NCBI GenBank assembly: GCA_904066235.2
Contig: CAJFCV020000005.1
Coordinates: 310,001 to 374,000 of the forward strand
Direction of reading: 5' to 3'
From: Bursaphelenchus xylophilus
Taxonomy: Eukaryota > Nematoda > Chromadorea > Rhabditida > Aphelenchoididae
DNA: 64,000 bases
Position 1 is the first letter of the stretch. Every line of letters begins with the position of its first letter. The translations under genes were made by a program, and so were the position numbers. The notes under the pieces are model-generated. The model did not search any database and had not been told where the DNA came from. It saw only the letters and a program-made list of their open reading frames with translations. This document shows positions 50,208-62,200 of the stretch, in pieces.

Positions 50208-51437
50208 TTAGGGTGTCCCATAAGTCTTGTGTATTTTTGGGTTTGAGAATTAAAGTCTCGTTTCGCAGGCCTAAATGAATGCATCCCTTAATGTTTGGCA
50301 TTGTTGAAACCGCCATCTCTTACACTTATAAGCAGCATAAAAATTTTAACTAATAACATGCCCTTGGGGAAAATACTTGAAATTCTTTAATATCATCAAC
50401 TTCTGGGAAGGGCTGGGAAAACCATTCCGTTTTTTGATAAATGGGGCTGCACCTTTGCAATTGCATTTTTTAACACATCTACTAAGTACCCTGTTTCTAA
50501 ATAAACCGTTTTCCCCTCTGAATTTGTTCTTATGACGTTGTCCTGCAGGTTTCTTGTATTAGGCACCATGGTGAATATTGTGATGTACATAATTTTGCGT
50601 ATAACATTTTTTGAGGGTGGTTGCTCAGGTCGCGCCGATACCAGAGTGAAAAAAACAAAACGTTCATGCGTCCTAACTATGAATCCGCTGGCTGCCTTGT
50701 TCTGAATTACCACTAACCCAAAAAAATTTGAAAAAATGTGATGCATTTACTCAACACCAAAAAAGTCGGTATGGATACAAATAACATTGGAGTGTAGTGT
50801 GTTCTAAACAGTGTCATATGTGTTTTATTTTAGCAAGAGTATTTTGGAATAGAGGTGCTGAGGGCTGAAAAATCACTCAATTTAAAAAAATTTTCTGTAA
50901 ATTTTTAAAATAATTAGGAAATTTTTAAATTAAGCTAATTTCAAGAAACAAAAGTGACACAGGCGGTGATTATTATGTCGTTGTGTTCACAAACAACAGT
51001 AGATTAGCTACCATACGCAGCTACAGCCAACGCTTTCTAGTATTGGAAAATTGAGTCTGAAAAGCATGAGTGCAGCAGTTCTCATGTTATTTACACCACC
51101 ACCAAGGTACCCCCGCCCGTGCTGCAGCGCGAATTAAAATAACATCTAGGGCTCTTGTGCGTCCTATTTTCATGTTTAATAGGCGTACACATCTGATTTT
51201 CCAAAGTATATACCCATTTTAACATCAGCAAGCAAAATTTTTTTGATGTCTAGTACAATATTGGGGTAGTGCGGGTAGCAGGTGGATTTTTTGCAGCCTT
51301 GCTACATACGGTTTAAAAGCGCAATTCCTGATCTTCAAAACCGTATGTCTAACATATCTCGTAATGCGTTACAAAGCTCACAGGAATTCGCACAAGTCAA
51401 CGACCCCAAAATACACAAGACTTATGGGACACCCTAA
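50208..51437. mobile_element. mariner-sized element with long terminal repeats
   Basis: TA|TTAGGGTGTCCCATAAGTCT on the left and AGACTTATGGGACACCCTAA|TA on the right, 1,230 bp in total, the size of a mariner element with TA duplications. The interior should carry one transposase ORF of about 340 codons but does not. The longest reading (minus, 50,396-50,746) is 116 residues and shows at best faint similarity to mariner transposase (SEGKTVYLETGYLVDVLKNA). It is probably dead. Confidence 0.65.
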
Positions 51438-51675
51438 TAATTTTGCGATTGTAGAAGTACACAAATGTTTTTATGCCAATATTTTCAAATCTCTGAGATA
51501 TTTTTGTTTGTCCGAAAGTATAATTATATCAGATAGGGTTCAATTAGAGCACGAGTAGATTCGAAAAACAATCTGCGAAATGAACACAATTTTCTTGGGA
51601 ATTTGCACTTTGTTTTAGATCAGACTTTCCGGAAGGACTAGAATATATCGGTCAGTCGGGAAAATAATGCACAAT

Positions 51676-51998
51676 CTCAACTTTTGTTTCCTAAATCGCG
51701 ATTTTCGGTAAACAAAAAAGTAGACGCCCAAATCGAAAAAATTGGCGTCAATTTAATTTTTTCAGCACCGAACTCCTAAATGCGGTGCTGACTTAAGAAC
51801 GAAAGTCTTCGGTATTGACTTAAGACTTTGGGCACTGATTTTGAAAACCTTCGAAAAATGCGCCAGATTTCAGAATTCGGTGCCGAAAAAAATTAAGTCG
51901 ACGCCAATTTTTTGATTTGACCGTCGACTTTTTTGTCCACCAAAAATCGCGATTTGGGAAAAAAATTTTTATATACTACTTATAAGACCACCTTTATA
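51676..51998. mobile_element. long palindromic element, copy 2
   Basis: Shares AATCGCGATTTTCGG, AAGTAGACGCCCAAATCGA, TTCAGAATTCGGTGCCGAA and GACCGTCGACTTTTTTGT with the 22.6 kb copy, arms again inverted. The left tip is diverged. It lies between two TCAGTCGGGAAAATAATG-like ends of another family at about 51,650 and 52,010. Confidence 0.6.
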
Positions 51999-52077
51999 CT
52001 GTTCATTTCTTTCCCGACAGACAGAAAAATAAACATAAAATAAATGGAATTTTGCGAGTTTTGAGTTGTTTCTTATA

Positions 52078-52347
52078 CTAGTCGTTCCAGAAAGTGCGTG
52101 CACTTTTTTCCGCCTTTTTTGCACCGCACAGTGCAAAATTTCGTGTTCCCCGCGCGACGCGATCCGTTTCGAAACATTTTGCACTGTGCAATTTCTAAAA
52201 AATCGCGCCGGCTCCGTTGAGAAAATCCTGCGTCGCTGTGATATTGCAATTGCACAATGCAAAAGGTCAAATGCACCCCGCAAGAAGGGAATTTTGTGCA
52301 CTGTGCGGCCAACGACAAAAAGTGCCCGCACTTTCTGGAACGACTAG
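52078..52347. mobile_element. CTAGTC-family MITE, 270-bp subtype
   Basis: TA|CTAGTCGTTCCAGAAAGTGC ... GCACTTTCTGGAACGACTAG|TA with intact 20-bp ends. It is similar throughout to 25,852-26,119, including the inner TTTTGCACTGTGCAATTTCT. Confidence 0.85.
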
Positions 52348-54689
52348 TAAGAAAACATGCAATTTTTTGAGAGTTATGGGATTTCTTTTTATTTACTTTG
52401 TTTTTTGATAAAGTTTGTCTCATCTCCCATTCTCTTTCCCATTCCTTGACATAAAACTCTTGCTATGATTCTATATTGAGTCTAATCGCATCATTTTTTC
52501 TTCCAAGATTTTCCAATTTCCCACGATTTGCACAAATTATCGTTTCCGGATGCCATTAATCCGGAAATGGTACAAATTAATGTCACGTCGTGTTTTTGGA
52601 GATATTTTTGAGTAACCCGGCTTCCTGGCCGTTTTTGTAGCCCAGAATTTTTAAGCAAGTTTTTGGAAATTTGAGAAAAAAGACAATCAGTTTGCTTGGT
52701 GACAGAGGACTTTTTGTCTGTTTTTAGAAGTTTGGTGGTTGTGACATTGAAGGTAGTTCGTTGTTTGTCGGAAACAGCAAAGAGGGCAAATTATAATAGG
52801 AAAATTATGACTCACGCGTTCTCGAAATATCTTAAAGTCGATAAAAGCGCCAATCACATCGCTGAAGTAAATGCGTGTGTGCAAAATTTTAAGAAAGTCT
52901 GAGCGTCGCATTTGGGGTACTTCCCCTGTCAATAGATTCGATTGACAACCCCCTGGTACCTATCAGTACCAGGGATTTTTCAATGCGAAATTGCTATCAT
53001 ACCACGTAGACTACGGGAGGAAAATCGTAATTCTAATCGGGAAATGTGGACTGCCCGCAAATTGATTCTTTACTCCAGACCTTCCACTAACTTTGGACAC
53101 GCAAACTTTCTATAATTTCCCCACTCTTTTCTCTCCGCACTTTGCCCTGGAATTTCTCTCCGCGATGCCGATCTTAAGCCGTCTAATTAACTTTCTTTTT
53201 ATATCGAATAACTCGGTTGTAAACATATAATGCCAGTAATTTTGGAATGCCACTGGAATTCAGGGTCACGATAATTTAATTAAAAACAGTTTACAATTGC
53301 ATGTTTCGGTTGCGTGAGCGGAAAATGACACTTCTCCGGAAAAAGCAACGCGATTTTTGCATAATTTTTGTGATGTTGCGGACCAGAGAGATAGTTATTC
53401 GACAAGTTGTGTGCGGAATTAACACAAGTTGTGTTAATTTTGTTGGTCTTTGGGCAGAGATTTTTTGGTACTTTCAGGCGCTTGGAGCCCAAAAATTTAA
53501 GAAGGAGTGCTCACAACGATAATTTTAATTATTAAAAAAGAGATTTCTATGGTTCTAGGCATAAATCCGGATATGACTTTTCAAACAAATTTATAGCAGT
53601 TTTTTTATAATACTTTTTTTTACCATAAATCATCACAAATCAGTCGAGTTTTTGATGTTTTTTGACCTAACCATCTACATATCATATATCCCAGCGAATT
53701 TTGCATAGCTGGGATCGCTCTGTTCACCATCATTTCCTTATACCAGCGAGCGGTGACACCGCAATTCAAAAATTTTTGAAAATTAATTTTTTTTTAAAAA
53801 TTTACGTGAAAAAGCATGTTTGACTTTGAAGTGTCATAACTCGACGTAGGATTGATAATTTTTAATGATCCTTTTTTTAAACAAAATGGCAACTACTAAG
53901 GAATAAAATGAGCTATAGCTCATAAAAATTGAACAATTCTATAAAAAGTTATAAGCATTTTACATCCGCGAACTTAGCTGAACCACCCTGTATATACGAT
54001 GTGTTTGACCCTAACCTAATTTCACGTCAAGTTTCATTAAAATCCTCTGGTCTCTTTTTGAGCATTTCCCTTATTAACTATCGCTCCAAAAAAGTATCAT
54101 TTTTCTGACCTTTCCATGAAAGTTTTTGCGGCTCAATTTTGGCGTAACACTGAATTAAGTTATCCGAGCCTGTTGGTCCCACTGTCGTTTCGTTCGCATA
54201 TGGCCGTTCGCCGCTTATGGAATATTTAATCCACAAGAGACTTTATAAATTTGTTTTCGTTCGACGAAATTCTCCAAGTCTTTAATGGTTCCGCACTTAT
54301 TCAAAGTTTAGAATTTCAACTTTACTATAAAATTTTGAAAAGAATTTTTTCTGAAAGCTCAAGTGTTTTTCTTTCCAGACAAAAGTGAGATTTGCAGAAA
54401 AACTTGTCTCCAAACAAAGTCGAAATTCTATAAAATTTTTCGAAATTCGAAAAATTCGTTTGGCACGTACTTTCGAAGAGACGTACTCGCAGTTGCTTTT
54501 CGAACTTCTTCGGCGCCGCAGGTGATTTGCATGCGTCTTAAACGGGTCATTTCCGGCACTTCCGCTTAAGTCGCTCCCGTGGACTTTTTTCGAACACATT
54601 TCGGCTTGGCGTCTATTTACTTAGCCGAGACGTTCTCTTTGGTCATTAATCGTATTTGGGTGAATTTCGGGTGGTTTTTTCTTTATAAG

Positions 54690-54835
54690 CGTGTCGGGAA
54701 AATATTGTGGATTTGTGGCTGCAAAATGTCTCCTCTCGTCGGAGTCATGCACCAAATTCCTAGCCGTCACAAAGCGATGATGAGTGATCTCAAGGTGTTA
54801 TGAATCCACAGTATTTTCCCGACAGACTGATATAC
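54690..54835. repeat. TGTCGGGAAAATA inverted-repeat element
   Basis: GCGTGTCGGGAAAATATTGTGGATT on one side (given here in part: GTGTCGGGAAAATATTG) and CAGTATTTTCCCGACAGAC on the other, about 145 bp. It is the same end type as 55,039-55,188. Confidence 0.55.
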
Positions 54836-55038
54836 GAAAGTTTGGGAATTTAGATTTTGAAGTGTTTGGCAGTACGGGAAGATCATTAGAACAAGTAGAA
54901 ACATTCAAAAAATTTTCTTTCTCTGCCCGTCTCTCCGCGGTAGCCTTGGAAAATTATTATATAACACGATCAGTTGCATTTGGAGAACTTAGTTTCTTAT
55001 TAAAAAATTGTTTTTCTTGTCCCTAAAACTTGTTATCT

Positions 55039-55188
55039 CAGTCTGTCGGGAAAATAATGAGCATCAAGTCGCTGCGCCGGTCGCGTCGCCGAGCTGAAAA
55101 AAACTGATTTTGCCGCGGCACACTTCATTTTCTCTGCAGCGATGCGATTTTCGATGCGACAATGTGCTCATTATTTTCCCGACAGACT
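55039..55188. mobile_element. TGTCGGGAAAATA inverted-repeat element, best copy
   Basis: 150 bp with ends CAGTCTGTCGGGAAAATAAT and ATTATTTTCCCGACAGACTG and a GC-rich core (CGCTGCGCCGGTCGCGTCGC). Target duplication unclear. Single ends of this family also occur at 19,515 and 56,520. Confidence 0.65.
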
Positions 55189-56006
55189 GATACAAAAGCA
55201 TTCCGGCTATTTTTAACACCATTTTCCCATATTTTCCTAAGCCAGCACAAAATTCCATGTGGTTTTTTCGCTCGACCTATTTTGAGGTCAAGAATCCTGG
55301 CGTGAAATTGCCTCACATAAATGGTCAGTCTACGTTGCATTCGTTGGTCTACGTTCGACTATTTTTGCCAGCCGTTTTTTGCTCAACGCGCTTAGCCGAC
55401 GATTCTCAAACATTCTCACACGTTCGAAAATTTCCTCTCCAACCGTGTCATAAATAATTTAAAAACGAGCTCATTTAAATTTCCCCCGTCAGGCGGGATT
55501 AATGTCTGCGCGATAATGGGCAATTGATTCGCAACAATTTGCATTTCCCAATGCCCAATTTTGGACTATAGGGCAAACATCAGGGTTCAGAGGACGCAAG
55601 AAGCGGGAATTCTTTTGAGTTGAAGAATTGAAATTTTGGAAATTCTCTTTCCGGTTTTGGCAGATTTTAGAGAAAGGAAATAAAAATTGTGGGAGAGAAA
55701 ATGATTTTGACTAAAAGAGCAAGAGCTCAAGATTGAATAGTCAGATTTTGTTTTCAAATTTAGTGTTAATGTGTAAAACAGGACGTATTTTATTTTGTCA
55801 GCCTGTACGGGCGCAGCGAAGTTATTCAACGATTTCAGACAGTCAATGTGGAGAGAACGATGAGGTGGGCAACCGGAATTTTACTATTGGGTTGTTCAGA
55901 AAGTAATTTGTTTACTGTTTGGCAAAATGACTATATTTATTTGATACAGCTTTTTCTTCTCTACAAGAAGTGTTTTTAGTTTTTTCTAAATTTAATTCTT
56001 TATTAA

Positions 56007-56455
56007 CAGGGGAAGTACTCCAAGTGTGACGCTCAGATTTTCTTTAAATTTTGCACACACGTCGGGTGTGAACTAAATATCAATTCCTGAAAGTTTTAGC
56101 TCGCGTTTTGCGGGCGCCGCCAAGATATCGAACGATTTTTGCCGCCGAGAGAGCACGCTAAACGTGGAGAGCGGTCAGAGGGAAAAACGCTTTTTGGCCA
56201 TAACTTTGGCAGTTTCGCGCGGAAAAATTTGATTTTTTGTAGAAACATTATCCTTTACGGTAGAAATAGGCATGAAACTTTTCGTGCCGAAAATCGGCAA
56301 AAAGTCTTAAATTTTGGCCGAATATCGATCTAAAAATCTCGGTTGTTTCTGCAATGCGCGAGCTAGGATTCTCGCATACATCTTAGAAAAAATTATTTTA
56401 AATTTGTGCCCAGTTTCAAAAAAATCTGAGCGTCGCATTTGGAGTATTTCCCCTG
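56007..56455. mobile_element. CAGGGG-family MITE, complete uninterrupted copy
   Basis: TAA|CAGGGGAAGTACTCCAAGTG ... TTTGGAGTATTTCCCCTG|TAA, 449 bp, three-base duplication. The interior arms share CTGAGCGTCGCA/TGTGACGCTCAG and GAGAGAGCACGCTAAACG. It is the reference copy for this family here. Confidence 0.82.
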
Positions 56456-57732
56456 TAAATATATTTTTCGGGCTCAAAAGTGGACCATCCAGGAGACAAA
56501 AATTTGTGTTCCGCCGTTATTTTTCCGACAGGCTAATACGCAGTGCATTTTGAGCAAAAAACACAATTTTGAACAGTGAATTTTCGTTTTTTGTTTTTTT
56601 TTGCTTTGCGTTGCGGGCGTTCCCATTTTTCGCTACGACAAATCATTTTTTCCAAAGTGAGACAAATGCTATCAAATGAAGATTAAGAGCATCAATAACG
56701 GACAAAAACGTTTAGCGGAACAAGAGGATTACCAATTCCTATTAGTAATTTACTTTTTTTCCGATAATAGTTTTGCTTTGTCTCCGGAACTACCCAAATG
56801 CCCCGTAATGGATGCCGAGGATTATGTAGGTGTGGGCCGTATATTCTGGTCCACAAACAGGTATTCGGAGAAGGGTTTTGCAAAGTTTTTTAATGGGCTA
56901 TGAAGTAGACGTAATTGTGAAATAAAACGAAAATGTGTAGGAAAAAAGTTTGACGCAGAATTTTGAGTTCAAAGATCATGAAAGAATTCAAAGAATTCAT
57001 TTTTTACATACTACAGAAAAAATGCATTTTTCGCAAATTTAAATTGGAATTTTCCTTTTTCCGGCGGAAACAAAAACATTTTTTTGAGTGAAAATTCAAT
57101 TTTTTTTGTCTGTCCGACTCTCCTCATTTCGCGTGCTCTCTTAAAAGCAAAATTGAAAATCCGGTTGCCGCTGGAGAGTGCGAGCAAAAACTTTTGGGGA
57201 TAAAACTTTCAGATAGTTCAGCAAGTGGAGACAAAATTTTACTGAAATCTTCGTGGCACGCCTAAAGCAATTATCTTGTCACGAATCAATACTTGAAAAT
57301 CGTAGCTTTCACTTTGTAGGCTCAGCCTTGACACTGAAAAATGATTGTAGACGAGAGGCAAATGAGAATGGAGCGAGGCGGCAGGAGGAAAAACGTTTTT
57401 GATCGGATCTTTGCACGGCAACCCAAAATATTATAGAACAAAAATGTCTCCCGCCCACTTTTGAATTTCGTCCAAGCAAAGTGTCAAAATTCACAAAAAA
57501 TAAAATAATTCCGAGAAAAATATTTTTTGGTCGGAAAACCATACGAAAAATTCGTTTTTGACATTTCGTTTGAATTCAACCGATACTGTGTAGCAAAAAC
57601 TTAATATCGAAAAAGATGTTTTCTATATAGCCATATCTCCTTGTTTTTTATACTCTTTCGTCTGCAACGATCTTTCAATATTTGCCTTAAAAGCGGCAGC
57701 TAAAATTTCAAGACATTCATTTTTGCACGAAG

Positions 57733-57814
57733 GACGGAAAGGTCCGCTGCGCGGAAAGGTCCGCTGGACGGAAAGGTCCGCTGTGCGGAATGGTCCGCTG
57801 CGGAATGGTCCGCT
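57733..57814. repeat. GGTCCGCTG minisatellite
   Basis: Five units of about 16-18 bp, GGAAAGGTCCGCTG plus 2-4 variable bases, followed by a G-rich run. The GC content stands out from the AT-rich surroundings. Confidence 0.85.
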
Positions 57815-57841
57815 AAAAAAAGGAGAGGGGGGGGAGGTTTT

Positions 57842-58448
57842 CGATGGCGCGGATTTCAAAAATCGTATCCATTTTTTGTGAATTTTACAATTTTGCTTAG
57901 GCAGTAGTGTTAATTAGTAATTTTTTAAAAATTGTTTTGAATAATGGATTTAGGGGTTTTCGATGGTGCTGATCTCAAAAATCGTATCCATTTTTTCTGA
58001 ATTTTACAATTTTGCTTAGGCAGTAGTGTTAATTAGTAATTTTTTAAAAATTGTTTTGAATAATGGATTTAGGGGTTTTCGATGGTGCTGATCTCAAAAA
58101 TCGTATCCATTTTTTCTGAATTTTACAATTTTGCTTAGGCAGTAGTGTTAATTAGTAATTTTTTAAAAATTGTTTTGAATAATGGATTTAGGGGTTTTCG
58201 ATGGTGCTGATCTCAAAAATCGTATCCATTTTTTCTGAATTTTACAATTTTGCTTAGGCAGTAGTGTTAATTAGTAATTTTTTAAAAATTGTTTTGAATA
58301 ATGGATTTAGGGGTTTTCGATGGTGCTGATCTCAAAAATCGTATCCATTTTTTCTGAATTTTACAATTTTGCTTAAGCAGTTGTGTTAGTTAGTAATTTT
58401 TTAAAAAATTGATTCGAGTTATGGATTTATTTAGGGATTTTCGATGGC
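57842..58448. repeat. 119-bp tandem array, five units
   Basis: Units begin CGATGG at 57,842, 57,961, 58,080, 58,199 and 58,318, an exact 119-bp period; a sixth CGATGG at 58,442 begins a partial unit. Units 2-4 are almost identical; the outer ones carry substitutions. Each contains GATGGTGCTGATCTCAAAAA and GCAGTAGTGTTAATTAGTAA. Confidence 0.95.
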
Positions 58449-58557
58449 GCATATGCGAGATAACAATGATTGGTCATAAAAGACGTAAGTTATATTCTAC
58501 TTGGTGTTTTCATTTTTAGGTGTGACTGGTGTCTAATTTATCGATAAAGGAGCTGAA

Positions 58558-59245
58558 GTTCTGTCTCTCGAGCTGATGGATCGTTCAATAAGTGGAACTG
58601 TGCGGTTGGAAAGTCCGTTGGGCAGATTGTTCACGAATATTCAGAGCTGAGAAGTCTAAGTTACCATGAAAAGGATAAAGTCCGGCTGATAACTTCCAAT
58701 AAAGGCCAGGTCACACTAGTATCCTCTGAATTGGAGGAGGTTGTAAGTCAATGCTTTTTATTTTGTTCAGGCATCAAAAATTTGCTTTATATAGTAATTT
58801 ATCTTATTTTAGGTATTTATATAGTAATTTATCTTATTTTAGGTATTGACCAAGATCATGGAATTACTGCGGTTGCTGTCTTTAATGGCTCGACATTGAC
58901 CATCGAGATCAAAGTAAGTTTTTTAAATGTTTTTTCTTGCTTTAGGGAAGTTCTATCGACAAATGGAGGTAGAGTTCACATCTTATTTTAGGTATTTATA
59001 TAGTAATTTATCTTATTTTAGGTATTGACCAAGATCATGGAATTAATGATGTATATGCATGCCTTTAATGGCTCGACATTGACCATCGAGATCAAAGTAA
59101 GTTTTTTAAATGTTTTGTCTTGCTTTAGGGAAGTTCTATCGACAAATGGAGGTAGAGTTCACATCTTATTTTAGGTATTTATATAGTAATTTATTTTATT
59201 TTAGGTACTGACCAAGATCATGGAATTAATGATGTATATGCAAAT
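58558..59245 (+). pseudogene. exon-like fragments, one unit present three times
   Basis: An open frame at about 58,560-58,742 (for example KWNCAVGKSVGQIVHEYSEL) ends in a GTAAGT donor. It is followed by a roughly 180-bp unit repeated at about 58,800, 58,980 and 59,165. Each unit has a TTATTTTAG acceptor before GGTATTGACCAAGATCATGG; the first two also have a GATCAAA|GTAAGT donor. Unit 1 is open (DQDHGITAVAVFNGSTLTIE), unit 2 has an in-frame stop, and unit 3 breaks off inside the exon where the transposase gene begins. It looks like remains of an unrecognised plus-strand gene. Confidence 0.4.
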
Positions 59246-62200
59246 CTGACAAATCGCTTATTACGCTATCGTGGCTACACTCTTCTCCATCTGAAAATGT
59301 ATCAACACTTTCAGATGATGCACTTGATTCGTCTTCTGATTGCACTTCAATTGGGATCTTATGGTTGGGCTTTTTCTCAAGTGTGGATGGAACAGGCTGC
59401 GAAAGGAAAGGCGGTTTCGTGACTTTGTTGTTTTCCCTTTCGAAACGCGAATAAAGGCTTTGGTTTGGCATCGATTGTGGAGCCGCATCTGGCGCGTCTG
59501 TTTCCTTCTTTTCGGCATCGGCCTGCAAAAATTCAAAGCAAGCTAGCCTCTTTTGGACGGCTTGTTTCCTTTTTCGTTTTAATTTTTTCTCATCAGCAAT
59601 TTTCCGTCCATCCAAAGCGCACATGAAGGCAACTTGCTGGCCGTACCTGCAAGGGAAACATTTTTAAAGCCACCTTTTTTGGTTTATGTCTTCATGTATC
59701 ATATTTAAACTTACTTGAGATATTCAAAAATAGTTGGAGGAGTTGTTGATTGTTCTTTCTCCTTCAACATCAAATTTGCCTTTTGTATGGCTAAATCTTT
59801 TATCGCATATTTTTCCTGGCGTTTATGGAGTCCAATACGAGGTTCGCCATCAGGTCTATTTTCGTTTTCTTCAGCGAACCTGAGGTAATTTGCTGAGTCC
59901 GCATCAATCGCGTCAGTGAACGTGGATACAGCTAGAGCCACCATCGGGTGGTTGTTATTATGGAACCTTCTGTCGAGGCCTGAGTGAAAACCCTCGGCGT
60001 TATTTCCTGTGCGTCCAACTTCTGTATTTTCGTAGAACGTGTTCTAAGATTTAAGCAATTTATCCCTTTTTAAATCAATAATCTTACCGTTATTCGTTCA
60101 GATAAGGTTGCCACATAATTTGTGAAGTCAAAAATCTCTTCGCTGTTCGCGTTAGGTATCGGAAGTAGTTCAGCTTCCTTGGCAAGTTCATGTATTGCTC
60201 TTTTCATCACCCGTTTCGGCACGAACGCAAGACCATATATTTTATAACGCCAATTCTTGACTTGCGGGAGTTCCAAATATCGGGCTGGAATGACTTGTCT
60301 GAAAACATCAAACTTATGAATGAGTTTACAAGCACGCTGATTATATTGCTGAAAGGAGAAACTCTTGTTAAAATAATTCTAAAATCTTACCTCATGTGCT
60401 TTAAAACGTTTCGGCATAGATGAACATAACATAAAAAATGTTTTAACGAAGGAAATACTTTCTTGATTCCATTTATAGCAGCCAACTCTTCATCAGTAAT
60501 CACCGGTTTTGATTCCAGGGTTCGTCCAAATTCTCTTTTTAAAGCCTTATTTAATTCTTCAAAAGCTTTCACATAAGTCGATTCTTTCTTTGAAGCCAAA
60601 AAGAAGATAGCTAAAAAAAGTTTTTAGGATGGTATTTTCTACTCACCTCCACAGTAGGCAATTTGTTTGGTTGGAAATTCCGTAAATACCGCTCGAATGT
60701 TATATACCTGCGAAAAGCCGCGGGGACTATAATTAAAAGTCCCGTCGCAGGTTATATAGTCACACTCTAGCAATGAGCGAAGAGTGTGACAGTTTGCCAT
60801 TATGACCATGGGCTCTTTGTTCTCATCAGTTTGGACATATTGGATGATTTTGTTTGGTAATTGTTCATTTCCGACTCCGTTTCTCTCGACAGAAGATACC
60901 TAAAGCGATTTTTGAATTCTACGAAATAACACTTGCTCGGAACTCTTCGGGAATAACGTAGGGGGTAACGTCTTTGCCGTTTTTGATTTTGGTATGTTCT
61001 GCGACTGTTCTTGAAAACCTCCCTTTCAATAAAGTTCCGTATGCCCGGCTAAACAATTCCAAAGGCTCAAATTTTGACTTGATGATTTGAACAACATTTT
61101 TTTTTGCCATCTCTGTTGTCATCGGGATATTGCGCATATCGTCGATGACTTTCCTAATAAAGTTTATTAAACTTTTCTATTACACTTACCTTTTTGCTTG
61201 AACCGTATACCTTTCGAGGATGGACATTCCATTTTCTTCTTTTAGACAAGCGTGTTCTACGTCATCGGGATTGGGCTTAAACATCTTATTTCCGTTTTCA
61301 TCCAGTTCAACTTTTGATGTCTAAAGTTGTGTCTTTAATGAAATATGTTAAACAGACCCTTAGGCAGAACTTTAGTCTTTCTTTGTTGCGGTTCGCTTTT
61401 CGTTGTACGGCTCTACACTCCATGCAGCAAAAATATTCAGCATCTCCTTTTTTTTCTTTTCTTATATATTTGAAGACGTGCCCATTATATTTCACTGACT
61501 CCGTTAACACCGTATTGTGATCCAGTTCATCAACATGTTGTAATTGGGACATAACAGGTTGGAAATATGGTACTTTTTTCAAATTTTCCGGGTCTTCACA
61601 TCCGTCAACGTACGCGGACCCGATTTTGTCTTTCAGTTTACGAACCGGGGCACTTTCTGAAAGCGACTGCGTTGTGACATGGCTTTAAATCTCAGCTATT
61701 TTGAAAAGACAAAATTTTGCAGTTTTGTGCAATACCTTATTTTTTATTTATCACCATACCTGATTTTGGTTTACATTCGGCGGAGGTTGACGTCTGGGTA
61801 TAATATTCCTCATCTTCGTCAATGCTTGAAAGGGTTGTGTGCATGTCAAGCAATCCTTTTGATGTTTCATTTTTTGATTTCTTTGGTGTCACCGCCTTTT
61901 TTATAATTTTCTAAAATTAATTGTCTACATATTAAATATTTTAAAAAAACCAACCAGTCGCTTCTTCAGACGCGGCATCGCCTCAGAGTTCTCTGCCATT
62001 TTCACTGGTGATTTACCAACAACAGTGCTTGAAATGGTACCTTGTTGTATTTTCTCAACTCCACTTCTCGTGTTGTCCTCCTTTCCCCATTTTTCAGTAA
62101 CCATACTCAATGTTTGTTGCATATATTTTCGATACATCTTGACATCAAACGCTGAAATTACAAGGTTTTTAAACGCGAAGGTTCCTATAACTAAGCTCAA

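Larger units (their letters stand above)
48550..57732. other. 9 kb repeat-rich spacer
   Basis: No supported gene. Identified elements are listed separately. The unassigned remainder, including 48.6-49.5, 52.4-54.6 and 56.5-57.7 kb, is AT-rich. A single CAGGGG-family end lies at about 52,870-52,916 and an isolated CTAGTC-family end at about 51,620-51,640. Confidence 0.55.

Noticed and set aside
50396..50746. 116-residue minus-strand ORF in the mariner-sized element as a functional transposase
   Set aside because: Too short, lacks the DDD/E motifs, and similarity is only faint; kept as part of a dead element.
57623..57859. Minus-strand ORF with SGPFR repeats
   Set aside because: It is the translation of the GGTCCGCTG minisatellite; start and stop are incidental.
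57733..59245. CRISPR-like array in the repeated region
   Set aside because: Units are contiguous tandem repeats without unique spacers, and the genome is eukaryotic.
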